Shown here one piece after another: positions 38,608 to 48,623 of a stretch of DNA of 64,000 nt. Position 1 is the stretch's first letter, and every line of letters starts with the position of its first letter. The stretch is from the NCBI GenBank assembly GCA_963704405.1, contig OY969903.1:4821565-4885564 (forward strand). The letters are read 5' to 3'. The position numbers were made by a program, and so were the translations under genes. Source of the DNA: MFD01213-c1 sp963704405 (GTDB lineage: Bacteria > Planctomycetota > Phycisphaerae > Tepidisphaerales > Tepidisphaeraceae). The notes under the pieces are model-generated. The model made no database searches, had not been told where the DNA came from, and saw only the letters and a program-made list of their open reading frames with translations.

Positions 38608-39174
38608 TTAATTCCCACGCCACAAACGAACCAGTGGGATTTCAAGATCGAGAAACGGAGCGAGCTTGATCGCTTCCGCGCCTTGTGCATGCCCGATCGA
38701 AACGTATGCGCCATTTTCGAGCTTCCACGCGTCAATCGTTTTTAATGCCGGATCGATAATCCAGTAATACTCCACGCCGGCATCGCGGTATTGAACGAAT
38801 TTATCGTCGCGATCGATATCGCCGCTGCTTGGGCTGACCACCTCAATCGCCAGATCTGGCGGCCCTTCCATCGCCTTTTTCCCGATCAGATGCGTACGCA
38901 TCGTGGAATAGAACAGGATATCCGGACGGCGAACGTTGAATCCATCAAGGATGGTATCGACATCATGATGCAGTTCGCCAAGATCACGAGCCTGAATGTA
39001 TTGCCCGAGGATGATGATCAGATTAACAACAACATGAGAATGCTTCGGCGTAGGACTGGGGCTCGCTGCCACCTCCCCATTAACCAGTTCCAAATGTACG
39101 CCCGGCGGATCCTCGCCGAGCAGCATGAACTGCTGGGCCGTCATCTTGGTTGTGCTGCCGATCGGCATGCGCAT
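38608..39174 (-). CDS. Uma2-family restriction-endonuclease-like protein
   Basis: 188 residues of the DUF820/Uma2 family, a PD-(D/E)XK-fold protein set expanded in cyanobacteria and planctomycetes with no settled biological role. Visible family features: MTAQQFMLL at the start, HLELVNGEVAASPSPTPKHS, the acidic position of RRPDILFYS, then PPDLAIEVVSPSS with the core Asp...Glu, and YRDAGVEYYWIIDP. The nuclease residues appear intact. Divergent from the SGNH gene, with 93 bases between them. Confidence 0.88.
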   Translation of the reverse strand: MRMPIGSTTKMTAQQFMLLGEDPPGVHLELVNGEVAASPSPTPKHSHVVVNLIIILGQYIQARDLGELHHDVDTILDGFNVRRPDILFYSTMRTHLIGKKAMEGPPDLAIEVVSPSSGDIDRDDKFVQYRDAGVEYYWIIDPALKTIDAWKLENGAYVSIGHAQGAEAIKLAPFLDLEIPLVRLWRGN

Positions 39175-39267
39175 ACCATACCATAATCGACAACATCACG
39201 GCATCCTGATAGCATTCTATCTTGGGGATAGTGGGTTCCTGACAGTGGTTTTTAAATTGAGGGAAAA

Positions 39268-40281
39268 ATGCGGAAATCGATAACTGGACTCGCCGGTGTG
39301 GTCGTATGCGCACTCCTCGGGCTCGCGGGGCTGGCACGCGGCGGCACCGTTACACCTGCCGGTTTCGGGGCGATTGGCGATAGTTTCGCAGATGAATATC
39401 AGTTCGAGCCCGACCGCAAAGGCGCCCGAAATTTTGTCGAGATCCTGGCGGCGACCCGTGGCCTGAATTTTGGCGCCTTGAGCCAGGTGAGCCTGGGGTC
39501 GCCGAGATTGCAGGGATTTGAAAATGACTGGGCCCTGAGCGGAGCCACCAGCGACGATCTCCCCCCACAAACCGCCGGCTTGGCGCAGCAAATCGCCAGC
39601 GGCAAGGTCGGCACGGCGTTCGTCTTCATCGGCGGCAACGACTTCATCAACGCAGTACAAGCGCCCAATCCCGGAGCCGTGCTGCCGACCTTGCCGCAGC
39701 ACGTGCTGACCAACACTCTGACGGCCATCGGAACGCTTCTGGCCGCAAACCCAAATGCCCACATTGTTATTTCAAATCTATTTGACGTCAGCCAATTGCC
39801 CCTAACCCAGCAGGCGATCGCTGCGGGTTTATTAACACCGGCAGAGGCGGTCCAGCTTGGGCAGTTGATCACCGGATACAACTCGGCATTGGCCGCGCAG
39901 CTCGCCGGCAACCCGCAGGTGGCAATTGTGGATTTGAACACTCAGGCGAAGGGCCTGGTGAGCCAGCCGACATTCCAGATCGGCGGACAGACGATCGACG
40001 CGTTCACCCCCGGAAATGATTTTCATCACCTCTTTCTCGCCGACGGCCTGCATACCGGAACCGTCGGCCAGGCCCTGCTCGCCAATGGATACATCGCCGC
40101 TTTGGATTCGCAATTCGGCGCCGGCATCACACCGCTGAGCGAATCGGAAATCATAAACTTCGCCCAAAGTGTTCAGGCCGCCGCGATCCCGCTGCCCGCT
40201 GCATGGATGAGCGGCGGATCGGCCCTTATCTTGCTCATGGCGTGGAGCGCAGTGCGCCGAGCCAAATCGCGCGCTCAATAA
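39268..40281 (+). CDS. exported SGNH/GDSL hydrolase with PEP-CTERM-like tail
   Basis: 337 residues. A signal peptide (residues 1-25) precedes an SGNH esterase/lipase domain: block I GAIGDSFADEY with the Ser, block II GATSDDL with the Gly, block III FIGGNDF with the Asn, and block V LADGLHTGTVG with the Asp and His. The C-terminus has PLPAAWMSG, a hydrophobic span and RRAKSR, the three-part PEP-CTERM sorting arrangement (PLPAA variant). An exosortase could thus attach or process it. Likely acts on acyl esters of exported polysaccharide or lipid. Its own promoter region lies between it and the Uma2 gene. Confidence 0.82.
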   Translation: MRKSITGLAGVVVCALLGLAGLARGGTVTPAGFGAIGDSFADEYQFEPDRKGARNFVEILAATRGLNFGALSQVSLGSPRLQGFENDWALSGATSDDLPPQTAGLAQQIASGKVGTAFVFIGGNDFINAVQAPNPGAVLPTLPQHVLTNTLTAIGTLLAANPNAHIVISNLFDVSQLPLTQQAIAAGLLTPAEAVQLGQLITGYNSALAAQLAGNPQVAIVDLNTQAKGLVSQPTFQIGGQTIDAFTPGNDFHHLFLADGLHTGTVGQALLANGYIAALDSQFGAGITPLSESEIINFAQSVQAAAIPLPAAWMSGGSALILLMAWSAVRRAKSRAQ

Positions 40282-40443
40282 AATTTGTTATTCCACTGCG
40301 GAAGGACAAAAAACCTTTTGAAACCTTTCGGCCTTCAGGCGCGTTGGCGCATTTATCCCTCTCACGCGGAGGCCTGTCCGTTCCGTCTCTCCGTTTCATA
40401 AAATTCCTGTCATATTCCTCTTCGGCAGTACACTCTCTCAGCA

Positions 40444-43300
40444 ATGGGAACAGATGAATGGGAATGGCTTCAGCAGTACCTCCTCAGCGGCTCACAGGAA
40501 GCCTTCGCCGCACTCGTCGGCCGATATGTCGATCTCGTCTATAACGCCTGCCGCCGGCAACTGCGCGATCCGCATCTTGCTGAAGATATCACCCAAAGTG
40601 TCTTCCTCGTTCTCGCCCGCCGCGCCGGCCAACTCAAACAAGATGTGATTCTTTCCGGCTGGCTGTTTCAAGTCGCGAGATATGGCTGCGCCAATGCCAT
40701 TCGCATCCAATTCCGTCGCCGCCGCCACGAAGAGGCCGCGGCTGCCATAGGGAGGTGGAACATGCCCGCCGATCAATCCGATGAACCCGCCCCCGCAATG
40801 GCCGTGGCCGAGATGAAACCGCTGCTCGACGAAGCCGTAAACCGCCTGAAATCCACCGATCGCGACGCAGTCCTCATGCGATTTTTCGAAGGCCGCAGCG
40901 TAAAAGAGATCGCCGCCGCTTTACGAATTTCCGAAAACACAGCATCACAAAAACTATCCCGCGCAGTGATAAAATTGCGCCCTTCTTCGAACGAAAGGGC
41001 ATAACCACCCCCGCCGCGGCAATCTCTGCAACCGTGGCGGCGGCGGCCGGGGGGACCGCCCCCACCACCGCGCGGGCCGCGGCGATTGCAACCGGATCGA
41101 TGAACGCCACCCACGCCGCGACAATCACCGCCACGGCGAGCGGCGTCGCCAGAGAGGTCATACAAACCATGCGATGGGCATTCATTAAGCCGCTGATTTT
41201 GACGCTGCTCTTGATCGTGTTCACCGGCGGCGTCGCTGTCGTCGTCGCCAATTACGTTACCAACCCTTCCATTTTTTATGGTCCCGCGGGGACCGCAACA
41301 GCCGCCGGAAGTTCCGGTGAGAACGTTCTTGTCCTGCGATGGGAAGTCGCAATCGATCCAAAATTGATGACGACCCTTCGCAGCATATCGGCGCCCGTCC
41401 CCACCAACAGCCGTGGCTTTGAAGTCTTAAAATGCGATGGGAATAAGCTCGTCTCCACAGTCCAGCGCGGCCGCGCCGGCGGACTTGTCCCCGTGACAGG
41501 ATGGCGCGCCGAATTTCTAAATTGGCAGCTAAGCCAGGGGTGGCCCAACGGCTTTCCTTATTTCTCCAGCGAAATGGGGCAAATCAAGGGACCCGGCAAG
41601 ACAGAGCAATCACTTTTCACCCATAGCAATGGAAAATTCATCCTCGATATTCGTCGAGGCTTTGCCCGCCTAAACGTAATGACCGATGACGCCACGGTAA
41701 CGCTCGGCGCCGGCGTCGATTCCCCCGCCACCACAGGAACCATGCACTTCAACGGCGAAATAAAAGCCGGAGAAGCCGTCATGTTCGTCGGTCACCTGGG
41801 TCCGGTAAACGGCTTTGAAATCGACGACTTGCTCGTGTGGCAGGCGATCGCATGTCCGCCGGAACAGGCGGTCTACGTGCAGTCGTTCGATACAACAGAT
41901 CAATGGCTGTCGCACGGCGCCACCGACGCCAATTCCCTTGCTGCATCCGCCGTCACCTGGGCCGCCCGCGCAAAACCAGTCGGCGAAATTGTCGGACCGC
42001 AATGGATCCACGATCTCGGCGACGGTGTCGTCATAAAAGCCGTCGCAATAAGCCGCCCCAGGAAAAACCCCTTTCAATGGTGGGACGCCGACGGAGCCCC
42101 CGTAATAACACCAATCGAATGGGCCAGGCAGCAAGCCAAAACCGACCGCTGCATCGCCTTGGAAGTCTCCGACCCTACCCTCGCCCACATTCACGGCGGA
42201 ACCTACTCCAGCGACAATATAACCATGGCAATCGCCGACGGTCGGGCCCACGCACTCATCGCGCAAAAAGATCCGAACGACGACGCTCCCATCAATCTTC
42301 AATTAGGTTTTGGAACCGGCGCATGGGAAAACGCCGGATCGCTAAAAATCGGCCACATATTGCAAGACGGCGCTGCGACCTATCACCTGTTGAAAGTGGA
42401 TTCCGCAGGTCACAAGAGCAATGGCATGGAAGGTTCCGTGCTGGTCGACATGAAATACACCGCGCTGCCCGATATCGATGTGACGCTCGCACCGGTCGAT
42501 AAAACAGGCGCTGGCGCCCCATCGATTGGCCTTCAATCCCCGCCATCTCTCGGCGAGAAAAGCCCGAGACCCAAAACTACAGCCGCTATCTCTATATCGA
42601 CCTCGACGAGCTCGATCATTTCGTAGTGAAAACCCGAAAGCAGAAATGGGCCCAGTTCGCCGGCATCGCGTCCAGTGCCGAAATGTCCCATAGTGAGCCT
42701 GCGACCGCTACAACACCCACTCCAACTATCACTGCTGCTCCACCCGGATCGCCCGAAGAAGCCATGCAAAGACTCACTGCCGCCATGAAGGCCGGCGACA
42801 TGGCCGCCGTGCAAACCGCGTGTAACTGTCCAACACCCGCCTCAAGGCTCTACACCGACGCTATCATGCGCGCGGGAATGGTCGGAATGAAATTGTCCAC
42901 CGCCGCCAAGGCTCGCTTCGGCAATGACGAAACAAACAAAGTAATGAAAGGCCAGCCTTTCTTCCCCGATGAAAACGACCTGGCCTCAGCCAAATGGGAC
43001 ATCGACGGCGACACCGCCAAACGCCACGACACCAACCACGAAAAATTCGTCGGCCCCGGCCTTCGCCGGATCAACGGCGTCTGGAAGTACGACCTCACTC
43101 TCCCGCCGGAAGTCACCGAAGACCAAATCCGCCAGCAGGTCGCAATGATGAACCCCATCGCCGAGACATTGGATCGGATCGCCCAGGAGACCGCCGCCGG
43201 AAAATACAAAGATGTCTACGACCTGCGTGACGCCCTCGCCGACGCCTTGAAAGCCGCCCAAAGCAATCCCCCGGCGACAGGAGCTTCGATTCAAAATTAA
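40444..43300 (+). CDS. ECF sigma factor fused to membrane and extracytoplasmic domains, two frame breaks
   Basis: N-terminal ~180 residues are an ECF sigma factor: region 2 in AFAALVGRYVDLVYNACRRQL and LAEDITQSVFLVLARRA, region 4 in KEIAAALRISENTASQKLSRA. The sigma frame stops after KLRPSSNERA. In the next frame the same DNA reads FFERKGITTPAAAI, a typical planctomycete ECF continuation. It runs through one hydrophobic span (LILTLLLIVFTGGVAVVVA) into a ~700-residue Gly/Asp-rich domain. A second break near 42540 is also healed by one C: the joined frame reads PAISRREKPETQNY, then SRYLYIDLDELDHFVVKTRK to 43300. The whole is about 950 residues. The sigma domain would be cytoplasmic and the long domain outside, a possible membrane-held sensor-sigma. 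Alternatively it is three separate genes (ends at 41004, 42626, 43300). Confidence 0.7.
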
Positions 43301-43592
43301 GCAAGCGGAAACTACAGTCAAACAACCGACACTCATCCCGCTTATCCCGAAGCACTCAGGAAAATGACCATCCCCGCTGCAATACAGTCAAAATCCGTCC
43401 GCGTACTTCAGAATGCCGCCATGCCAATTCGCTTTCTTTCCAGTTTATAAATTGCATCTCCGCGCCCCAGGAATGCGTCAAACGACGAAAATCGATGCCT
43501 CTCAGAAACTCTTGGCGTGGTAGGTATGGGCCGAACGCCTCAACTTTCTACACATCTTGTTGCGCAGGTATTGGTCGCTGAGCTTCGGAGCC

Positions 43593-43680
43593 GCGTCGAA
43601 TATGGCGGAAGAAAAAGACAAAGAAAAAGAAAGAGACAAATCACAGCCGCAGGGGCAGCAGCCCTCACCCTTACCCACAA
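43593..43680 (+). repeat. left long inverted repeat of IS4 element
   Basis: The 46 inner bases (43635-43680) begin GACAAATCACAGCCGC and end CTTACCCACAA. They match the reverse complement of the right repeat with three mismatches. The outer bases are a GA-rich tract preceded by GTCGAATATGGC. Confidence 0.85.
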
Positions 43681-43752
43681 CTCCGAAGTGTTTTTGAGAA
43701 CATTTTCGCTTTCTTCAACGTACCTCGATTTTTTCCAGACATGGAGGTCGTG

Positions 43753-45137
43753 ATGATGGTCTGCCAAGCCCATCAGTGGGCTCATCAGCATTTTGGATCG
43801 TTGGATCTGGGTGATCGTCGTCGTTCAAAAGGGTTGTTACACTCGCAGCCCAAATGGCGGCGACTCCGGGTCAATCCCTGCCTGTGCAACATAAGCAGTG
43901 GGCGGAGCTGAAAGCAGCTTACCGGTTTTTCGACAATCCACAGATTAATCCCGATGCGCTGCAAGCCCAGCACCGGCGGGTGACTTTCCAATCGTGCCGC
44001 GAGCATCCGGTGGTCCTGTGCGTGCAGGATGGCTCCAATGTGCAAGCCAGCCGTATTGCTGGAGGCCAATGGGTGATGCATTCGGCGCTGGCGGTCACGC
44101 CAAGCGGCGAAGTTTTAGGGTTGCTCGACCAGCGATTTTTCAAGCGGGTGAAGCGAGCGGCACGGGAGAGCAAAAAAGCCAGGCGTGATCGCTTTCGAGA
44201 AAGCGATGTCTGGATTGACGCCGTCCAGGCCGTCAAAGCGGCCAACTCACCCCATACGCACCTGATCCATATCTGTGATCGAGGGGCGGACGATCTGCGT
44301 CTGATGCACAGTTGCGTGGCGGCATCGAACGGTTTTGTCATCCGGGCCCGTCACGACCGCAACATCGAGCAGGCAACCGACAAGCTGTGGTCTTACATGG
44401 CGCAGGTTCCGGTCAGCGGACAAATCGATATTGAGATCGGTCAGCAGCGATGCGTCAAACGCAAGATCAAAGGCGTCACCCAGCGCCTGCCGCGTCCCGC
44501 CCGCATGGCCCAATTACAAGTGCGGTTTGCAACGGTGCAACTGCAACCTCCGGCCAAAAGCGCGCCGTCCACCCAACCGTTGACGGTGAATGTCGTTTAT
44601 CTCAAAGAACCCCTCGAAGGCGCTGCGTCGCTGGAGTGGATGCTGCTGACCAATTTGCCGGTGGAGAATCTGGCCGATGCATTGACGATCATCGACTACT
44701 ACTGCATTCGCTGGGTCATTGAAGAATGGCACCGGGCACTGAAAGAAGGTTGCAGACTTGGCGAATCCCAGTTGCAAAGTATTGATAACCTGCTTCGATT
44801 GATCAGCATGCTCTCTCCCGTGGCAGTGCGATTATTGCAGCTGCGTGATTGGGCCAACCTGCCGCGCAACGAACCTGCAGCCGCCAAACTCGACCTGCAG
44901 CAGAAGGTGCCGCAGGCAATGATCCAAGCCGCGGCAGCGCTAGGCCAATGCCGGATTGATCAAATGAGCCCCCGGCAATTCTGGCAAACCCTGGCTCACC
45001 AGGGCGGCTGGCTGGGCAGAAAACACGATCCCCGCCCCGGCTGGAAAGCAATCTGGATCGGCTGGGAAATCGTCTCCCGAATCGCACACGGCATCGAACT
45101 CACACAGCAAAACCGAATCGATGCAACTTGTGGGTAA
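43753..45137 (+). CDS. IS4-family transposase, frameshifted at ~43829
   Basis: About 461 residues after joining two frames. The short first frame (from ATG 43753) gives AHQWAHQHFGSLDLGDRRRSK, the typical IS50-type N-terminus. One extra A in the AAAA at 43827-43830 would join it to RVVTLAAQMAATPGQSLP and then AELKAAYRFFDN. Catalytic residues are visible: Asp in CVQDGSNV, Asp in HICDRGADD, Glu in the YCIRWVIEEWHRALK segment, which fits the Y-(2)-R-(3)-E-(6)-K signature of IS4 elements. Cuts and pastes the element as in Tn5. If the break is real rather than an assembly error, the copy is inactive. Confidence 0.82.
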
Positions 45138-45221
45138 GGGTGAGGGCAGCAGCCCCCGCGGCTGTGATTTGTCTCCGTCTTGCTCTTCGTCTTTGTCTTA
45201 CTCTTTTGCCATATTCGACGC
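45128..45221 (-). repeat. right long inverted repeat of IS4 element
   Basis: Mirror of 43593-43680, six bases longer because of spacing differences in its pyrimidine tract. It overlaps the last codons of the transposase gene. Confidence 0.85.
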
Positions 45222-45516
45222 CGTGCAGATCCATACACCGCCTATTCCCATCACATACAGCCTCAATAGCGTGCGTTCGGAATATAAGCGATTAAGAGAA
45301 ACGACGACTTCCCTAGCCCTAAAACCTTTGTTGTCTACCAAAACGATAAAGGGTTTTCGGCAAGGAGGCCCCGCCATAGATATCGCTGAGCAGATGTCCA
45401 AAGCATTCGTCGCATTGACCGCGTTAGTCACGTTGGCCGCATTGCTGCAAACCCGCCCGGTCCCCTGAGTCGCCGCGAGGTTTTCAGCAGAGCACTTTCA
45501 AAATTTAAAATAGCCC
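45222..45516. other. intergenic region between IS4 element and murA
   Basis: No credible gene; a short plus-strand frame ending at 45468 has no recognisable features. No terminator with a clear T run was found for murA. Confidence 0.4.
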
Positions 45517-46836
45517 TCACGCCACCGCTTTAGTCTCTTTCACGCGTTCAATGTCGGCCCCAACGGCCGCCAGCTTCTGCTCGATTTTTTCATAACCGCG
45601 ATCGATATGATAAACGCGATCGATCCGCGTCGTGCCCTTGGCGACAAGCCCCGCCAGCACCAGTGCCGCTGACGTGCGCAGGTCGCTCGCCATGACGCTC
45701 GCGCCCTGCAGCTCTTTGACGCCTTGAATGATCGCGGTCGGCCCTTCTTTGCGGATCCGCGCGCCCATGCGGTTGAGCTCGCCGACATGGAGGAACCGGT
45801 CGGGGAAAATGCGCTCGGTAACCACGCTGATCCCATCCGCCAGGCACAGCAGCGCCATCAACTGTGCCTGAAGGTCCGTCGGGAACCCGGGGAACGGCTG
45901 AGTCGTCATCTCAATGCTGTTCAGCCTGCGGGAAGAGGAGCAGAAAATCGTCCCGTTCTGGCGCTCGACTTTCACACCCACCTCGTCCAGCCGATCCGTC
46001 ACCGCGATGAGATGATCCAGGTTACAGTGTTTCAGTTCCAGTTCGCCATTGGTAATGGCCGCGGCCATCATGAACGTTCCGCATTCAATTCGATCCGGAA
46101 TGATCCGATGCTCCACGCCCTTGAGCCGATCGACCCCTTCAATCCGAATCTCCGGCGTGCCGTGGCCTTTGATTTTTGCGCCCATCTTGATGAGCATGTC
46201 CGCGCAATCGACCACTTCCGGTTCGCAAGCCGCCCCTACCAGGACGGTTTCCCCCTCGGCCAGCGCTGCCGCACACATGACATTGATGGTGCCGAGCACA
46301 GTCGGCCCTTGAGCGCCGCCCAGGTACATGCGGCAGCCTTTCAATCGCCCGCGCACGGTACCGACGATATTGCCGCCTTCGGTACGGAATTCAGCGCCAA
46401 GTTTTTGCAGCCCCCGAACATGCAGATCAACCGGCCGATCACCGATAGCGCAACCGCCTGGGATTGAAACGATCGCCTTGCCGCGCTTGGCCAGCAGCGG
46501 CCCCAGCACGCAGATGCTGGCGCGCATGGTCTTGACGATGTCGTAGCGCGCTTCGGACATTTTCTCGTCGCGCACTTCGATATCGAGCGGACCATTGAGG
46601 TCCGGCCCGTCGCCGACCGTTTTGGTTTTGGGTTCGTGCCGGTAAATATGACAGCCGAGCTCGCCGACCAGCTTGGTCATCGAATCGATGTCGGAAAGCC
46701 GCGGCACACTGTGCAGCGTGGTCTTTCCTTCAGCCAGCAGGCATGCCGCCACGATGGGCAGCGCGCTATTCTTGCTGCCGCTGATTTCGATTTTGCCTTT
46801 GAGACGATTTCCGCCGTGAATGAGAAATGAATCCAT
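45517..46836 (-). CDS. murA: UDP-N-acetylglucosamine 1-carboxyvinyltransferase MurA
   Basis: 439 residues from the ATG at 46836 (MDSFLIHGGNRLKGKI). An upstream in-frame start adds an unlikely extension. First committed step of peptidoglycan synthesis: transfers enolpyruvate from PEP to UDP-GlcNAc. ISGSKNSALPIVAACLLA is the N-terminal signature. The catalytic cysteine, target of fosfomycin, is present in SIPGGCAIGDRPVDLH. Also seen: GPTVLGTINVMCAAALAEG and PFPGFPTDLQAQLMALL. A peptidoglycan role matters here because some planctomycetes were long thought to lack the polymer; murI is also in the window. Confidence 0.95.
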   Translation of the reverse strand: MDSFLIHGGNRLKGKIEISGSKNSALPIVAACLLAEGKTTLHSVPRLSDIDSMTKLVGELGCHIYRHEPKTKTVGDGPDLNGPLDIEVRDEKMSEARYDIVKTMRASICVLGPLLAKRGKAIVSIPGGCAIGDRPVDLHVRGLQKLGAEFRTEGGNIVGTVRGRLKGCRMYLGGAQGPTVLGTINVMCAAALAEGETVLVGAACEPEVVDCADMLIKMGAKIKGHGTPEIRIEGVDRLKGVEHRIIPDRIECGTFMMAAAITNGELELKHCNLDHLIAVTDRLDEVGVKVERQNGTIFCSSSRRLNSIEMTTQPFPGFPTDLQAQLMALLCLADGISVVTERIFPDRFLHVGELNRMGARIRKEGPTAIIQGVKELQGASVMASDLRTSAALVLAGLVAKGTTRIDRVYHIDRGYEKIEQKLAAVGADIERVKETKAVA

Positions 46837-47357
46837 ACTCGCCCGTCCTTGGGCCGGAGGTTTCGTGAAAAACCTCTGTTTGGCCCGAATGCGATGCACG
46901 GAAATCAGGCGAAACGCTGCCTATTCCGCGATCATTCGGTCTATCGGCCAGTCCATTAGCCGAGGAACAATCTCTGTACTGCCAAGGCGGTATCGCCTTG
47001 TTATCGGCCCGACGCAAAAACACGCCGACAACCGACAGCCCGCAATTGTGCCACGGAATCGCGCGAACGCAAGAACAGAATTGCACTCTGTGCAAATGCT
47101 TTTCCATTAAGCACTCGCATCAACCCCGGGCCGACCTGATCGCGCAATTTCTGCCGGTTCAAGCCGGCCTGTTTCAACCTCGCACAAACGTCGTCCACCA
47201 TGCACCACTTCTTGTCCGCATCTGTGCATTCATCCGCTCTTGCTCCAAACCTGAATATCGGACCCGAACTAATTCATTAATTCTCTCCATACCATTTGCC
47301 TGCTCCCTCATCCGAATCGTACATCAAAAAAGAGCCGGTTTAGAGAAGGAAACGACA
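46837..47357. other. divergent intergenic region, murA / RTX protein
   Basis: 520 bases without a credible gene. A short inverted repeat, TTGCAC-TCT-GTGCAA, at 47081-47095 could be an operator but is only 6+6 bases. An AAGGA ribosome-binding site precedes the ATG at 47358. Confidence 0.4.
47081..47095. promoter_or_regulatory. possible operator (6-3-6 inverted repeat)
   Basis: TTGCAC, three bases, GTGCAA, in the region between murA and the RTX gene. A candidate binding site for a dimeric regulator; nothing else supports it. Confidence 0.25.
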
Positions 47358-48470
47358 ATGAAACCGATCAAGATGAGCAAGCCTCGCATCGCCGCGCCTT
47401 CCCGCAATCAGCCCGCGTTCTTCGAAACCCTTGAAGACCGGCGCCTGTATTCCGTCACGCTGATGGGCAACACCGTCGCCATCGTCGGCACCAATGCCGC
47501 CGATCATGTGACCGTCGCCATTGATGCGACCGATAACACAAAGCTCGATGTCACCCTCAACGGCTCGATGACTTCTTTCGACATTGCTTCCGTCACCGGC
47601 ATCAGCGGCATCCTCGGTAAGGGCAACGACTCGCTCATCGTCAGTGAAGCCAACGGCAAGATTTCCATCCCCGCCACTATCTTCGGCGGTGACGGCAACG
47701 ACCAGATCACCGGCGGCAGCGGAAACGACTCCCTCGACGGCGGGGCAGGCAATGATTCCCTCAGCGGTGGTGCAGGCGACGACATCCTCGCCGGCAATGC
47801 AGGCAATGACTCCCTCAGTGGCGGTTCCGGTGACGACCAGCTCGACGGTAGTGCCGGTAACGACAGCATCGACGGCGGTTCCGACTCCGACTCCATCGTC
47901 GGTGGCGCCGGTAACGACAAAATGAACGGCGGATCCGGTGACGATGACCTCAACGGCGGCGCTGGTAACGATAGCCTCACCGGTGGCGCAGGTTCCGACG
48001 CCTTCGCCAACGGCACCGGCGGCAAAGACAAGGAACTCGACAAAACCACCGGCGTCGATCGCGATTACAAGCCCTTCTCCATCAATCAGCTTCCGCAAAA
48101 ATATCGGGACATGTTCAACAAAACATTCCCCAACAGCATCCCCGTTGGCGTCCGCATCAACGACGACGCCACCTGGTCCATGCTCTACAAATTCAACGGT
48201 GACAACAACGTCTACCATGCCTACTTCACCTATGACGGCAACGGTAATCCCTTCCAAAACCTCGACACCACCAACCTGGTCAAGTACGAAGTTGCGCCGA
48301 CGAATCTTCCCCCCAACACCCTGGCCAACTTCCGCCAGCAGTACCCCGACGCCGTCATCAAGGAAGTCTTCGCCGACCACGACGGCAACTCAAAGTTCGC
48401 CATGATTCGCATCAAGATCAACGACACCGACTCCCAATGGGTCCGCGCCGACTGGCTCGACAACGATTGA
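47358..48470 (+). CDS. exported RTX-type calcium-binding protein with planctomycete N-terminal motif
   Basis: 370 residues. Near the N-terminus FFETLEDRRLYSV is the LEPR-like motif of planctomycete surface proteins, in place of a classical signal peptide. Residues 110-215 hold about a dozen GGxGND-type nonapeptide repeats that bind calcium and form a parallel beta-roll. The C-terminal 120 residues contain two segments of a PepSY-like kind (INQLPQKYRDMFNKTFPNSI and LPPNTLANFRQQYPDAVI). The sequence shows export and calcium binding are likely; adhesion or matrix function is inference. The DNA of the repeat stretch is itself repetitive and gives long mirror frames on the other strand. Confidence 0.8.
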   Translation: MKPIKMSKPRIAAPSRNQPAFFETLEDRRLYSVTLMGNTVAIVGTNAADHVTVAIDATDNTKLDVTLNGSMTSFDIASVTGISGILGKGNDSLIVSEANGKISIPATIFGGDGNDQITGGSGNDSLDGGAGNDSLSGGAGDDILAGNAGNDSLSGGSGDDQLDGSAGNDSIDGGSDSDSIVGGAGNDKMNGGSGDDDLNGGAGNDSLTGGAGSDAFANGTGGKDKELDKTTGVDRDYKPFSINQLPQKYRDMFNKTFPNSIPVGVRINDDATWSMLYKFNGDNNVYHAYFTYDGNGNPFQNLDTTNLVKYEVAPTNLPPNTLANFRQQYPDAVIKEVFADHDGNSKFAMIRIKINDTDSQWVRADWLDND

Positions 48471-48623
48471 TGGAATCACCCGCGCCCGGCGGTCCGCTTG
48501 CAGCCTGTACGCCAGTCGCGATTGCAAGCCGCTTACCGTCATTCAAGGCCGCACATATTTATGCCGCCCGCCACATCGGCATACCATTAGTATTTCCCCT
48601 CAATTCTCCCCTATACTCCATAC

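Larger units (their letters stand above)
43593..45221 (+). mobile_element. IS4-family (IS50-like) insertion sequence with long inverted repeats
   Basis: About 1.63 kb bounded by imperfect inverted repeats of some 88 and 94 bases. The inner 46 bases of each repeat differ at only three positions. The outer part contains a purine-rich tract (GA and A runs) and ends in GTCGAATATGGC. Inside is one transposase gene with a single-base frame break. It lies between the sigma fusion and murA, both of which appear undamaged. Confidence 0.85.

Noticed and set aside
43517..43753. Small plus-strand gene before the IS4 transposase
   Set aside because: Runs through the terminal inverted repeat; the Lys/Arg-rich product comes from the purine tract.
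45121..45468. Small plus-strand gene between IS4 and murA
   Set aside because: Begins inside the IS inverted repeat and has no recognisable features.
47680..48010. CRISPR-like or satellite repeat
   Set aside because: The repeated DNA codes in frame for calcium-binding nonapeptides; there are no identical repeats with unique spacers.
47340..48380. 346-aa minus-strand gene
   Set aside because: Antisense of the RTX repeats; the repetitive codons keep the opposite strand open.
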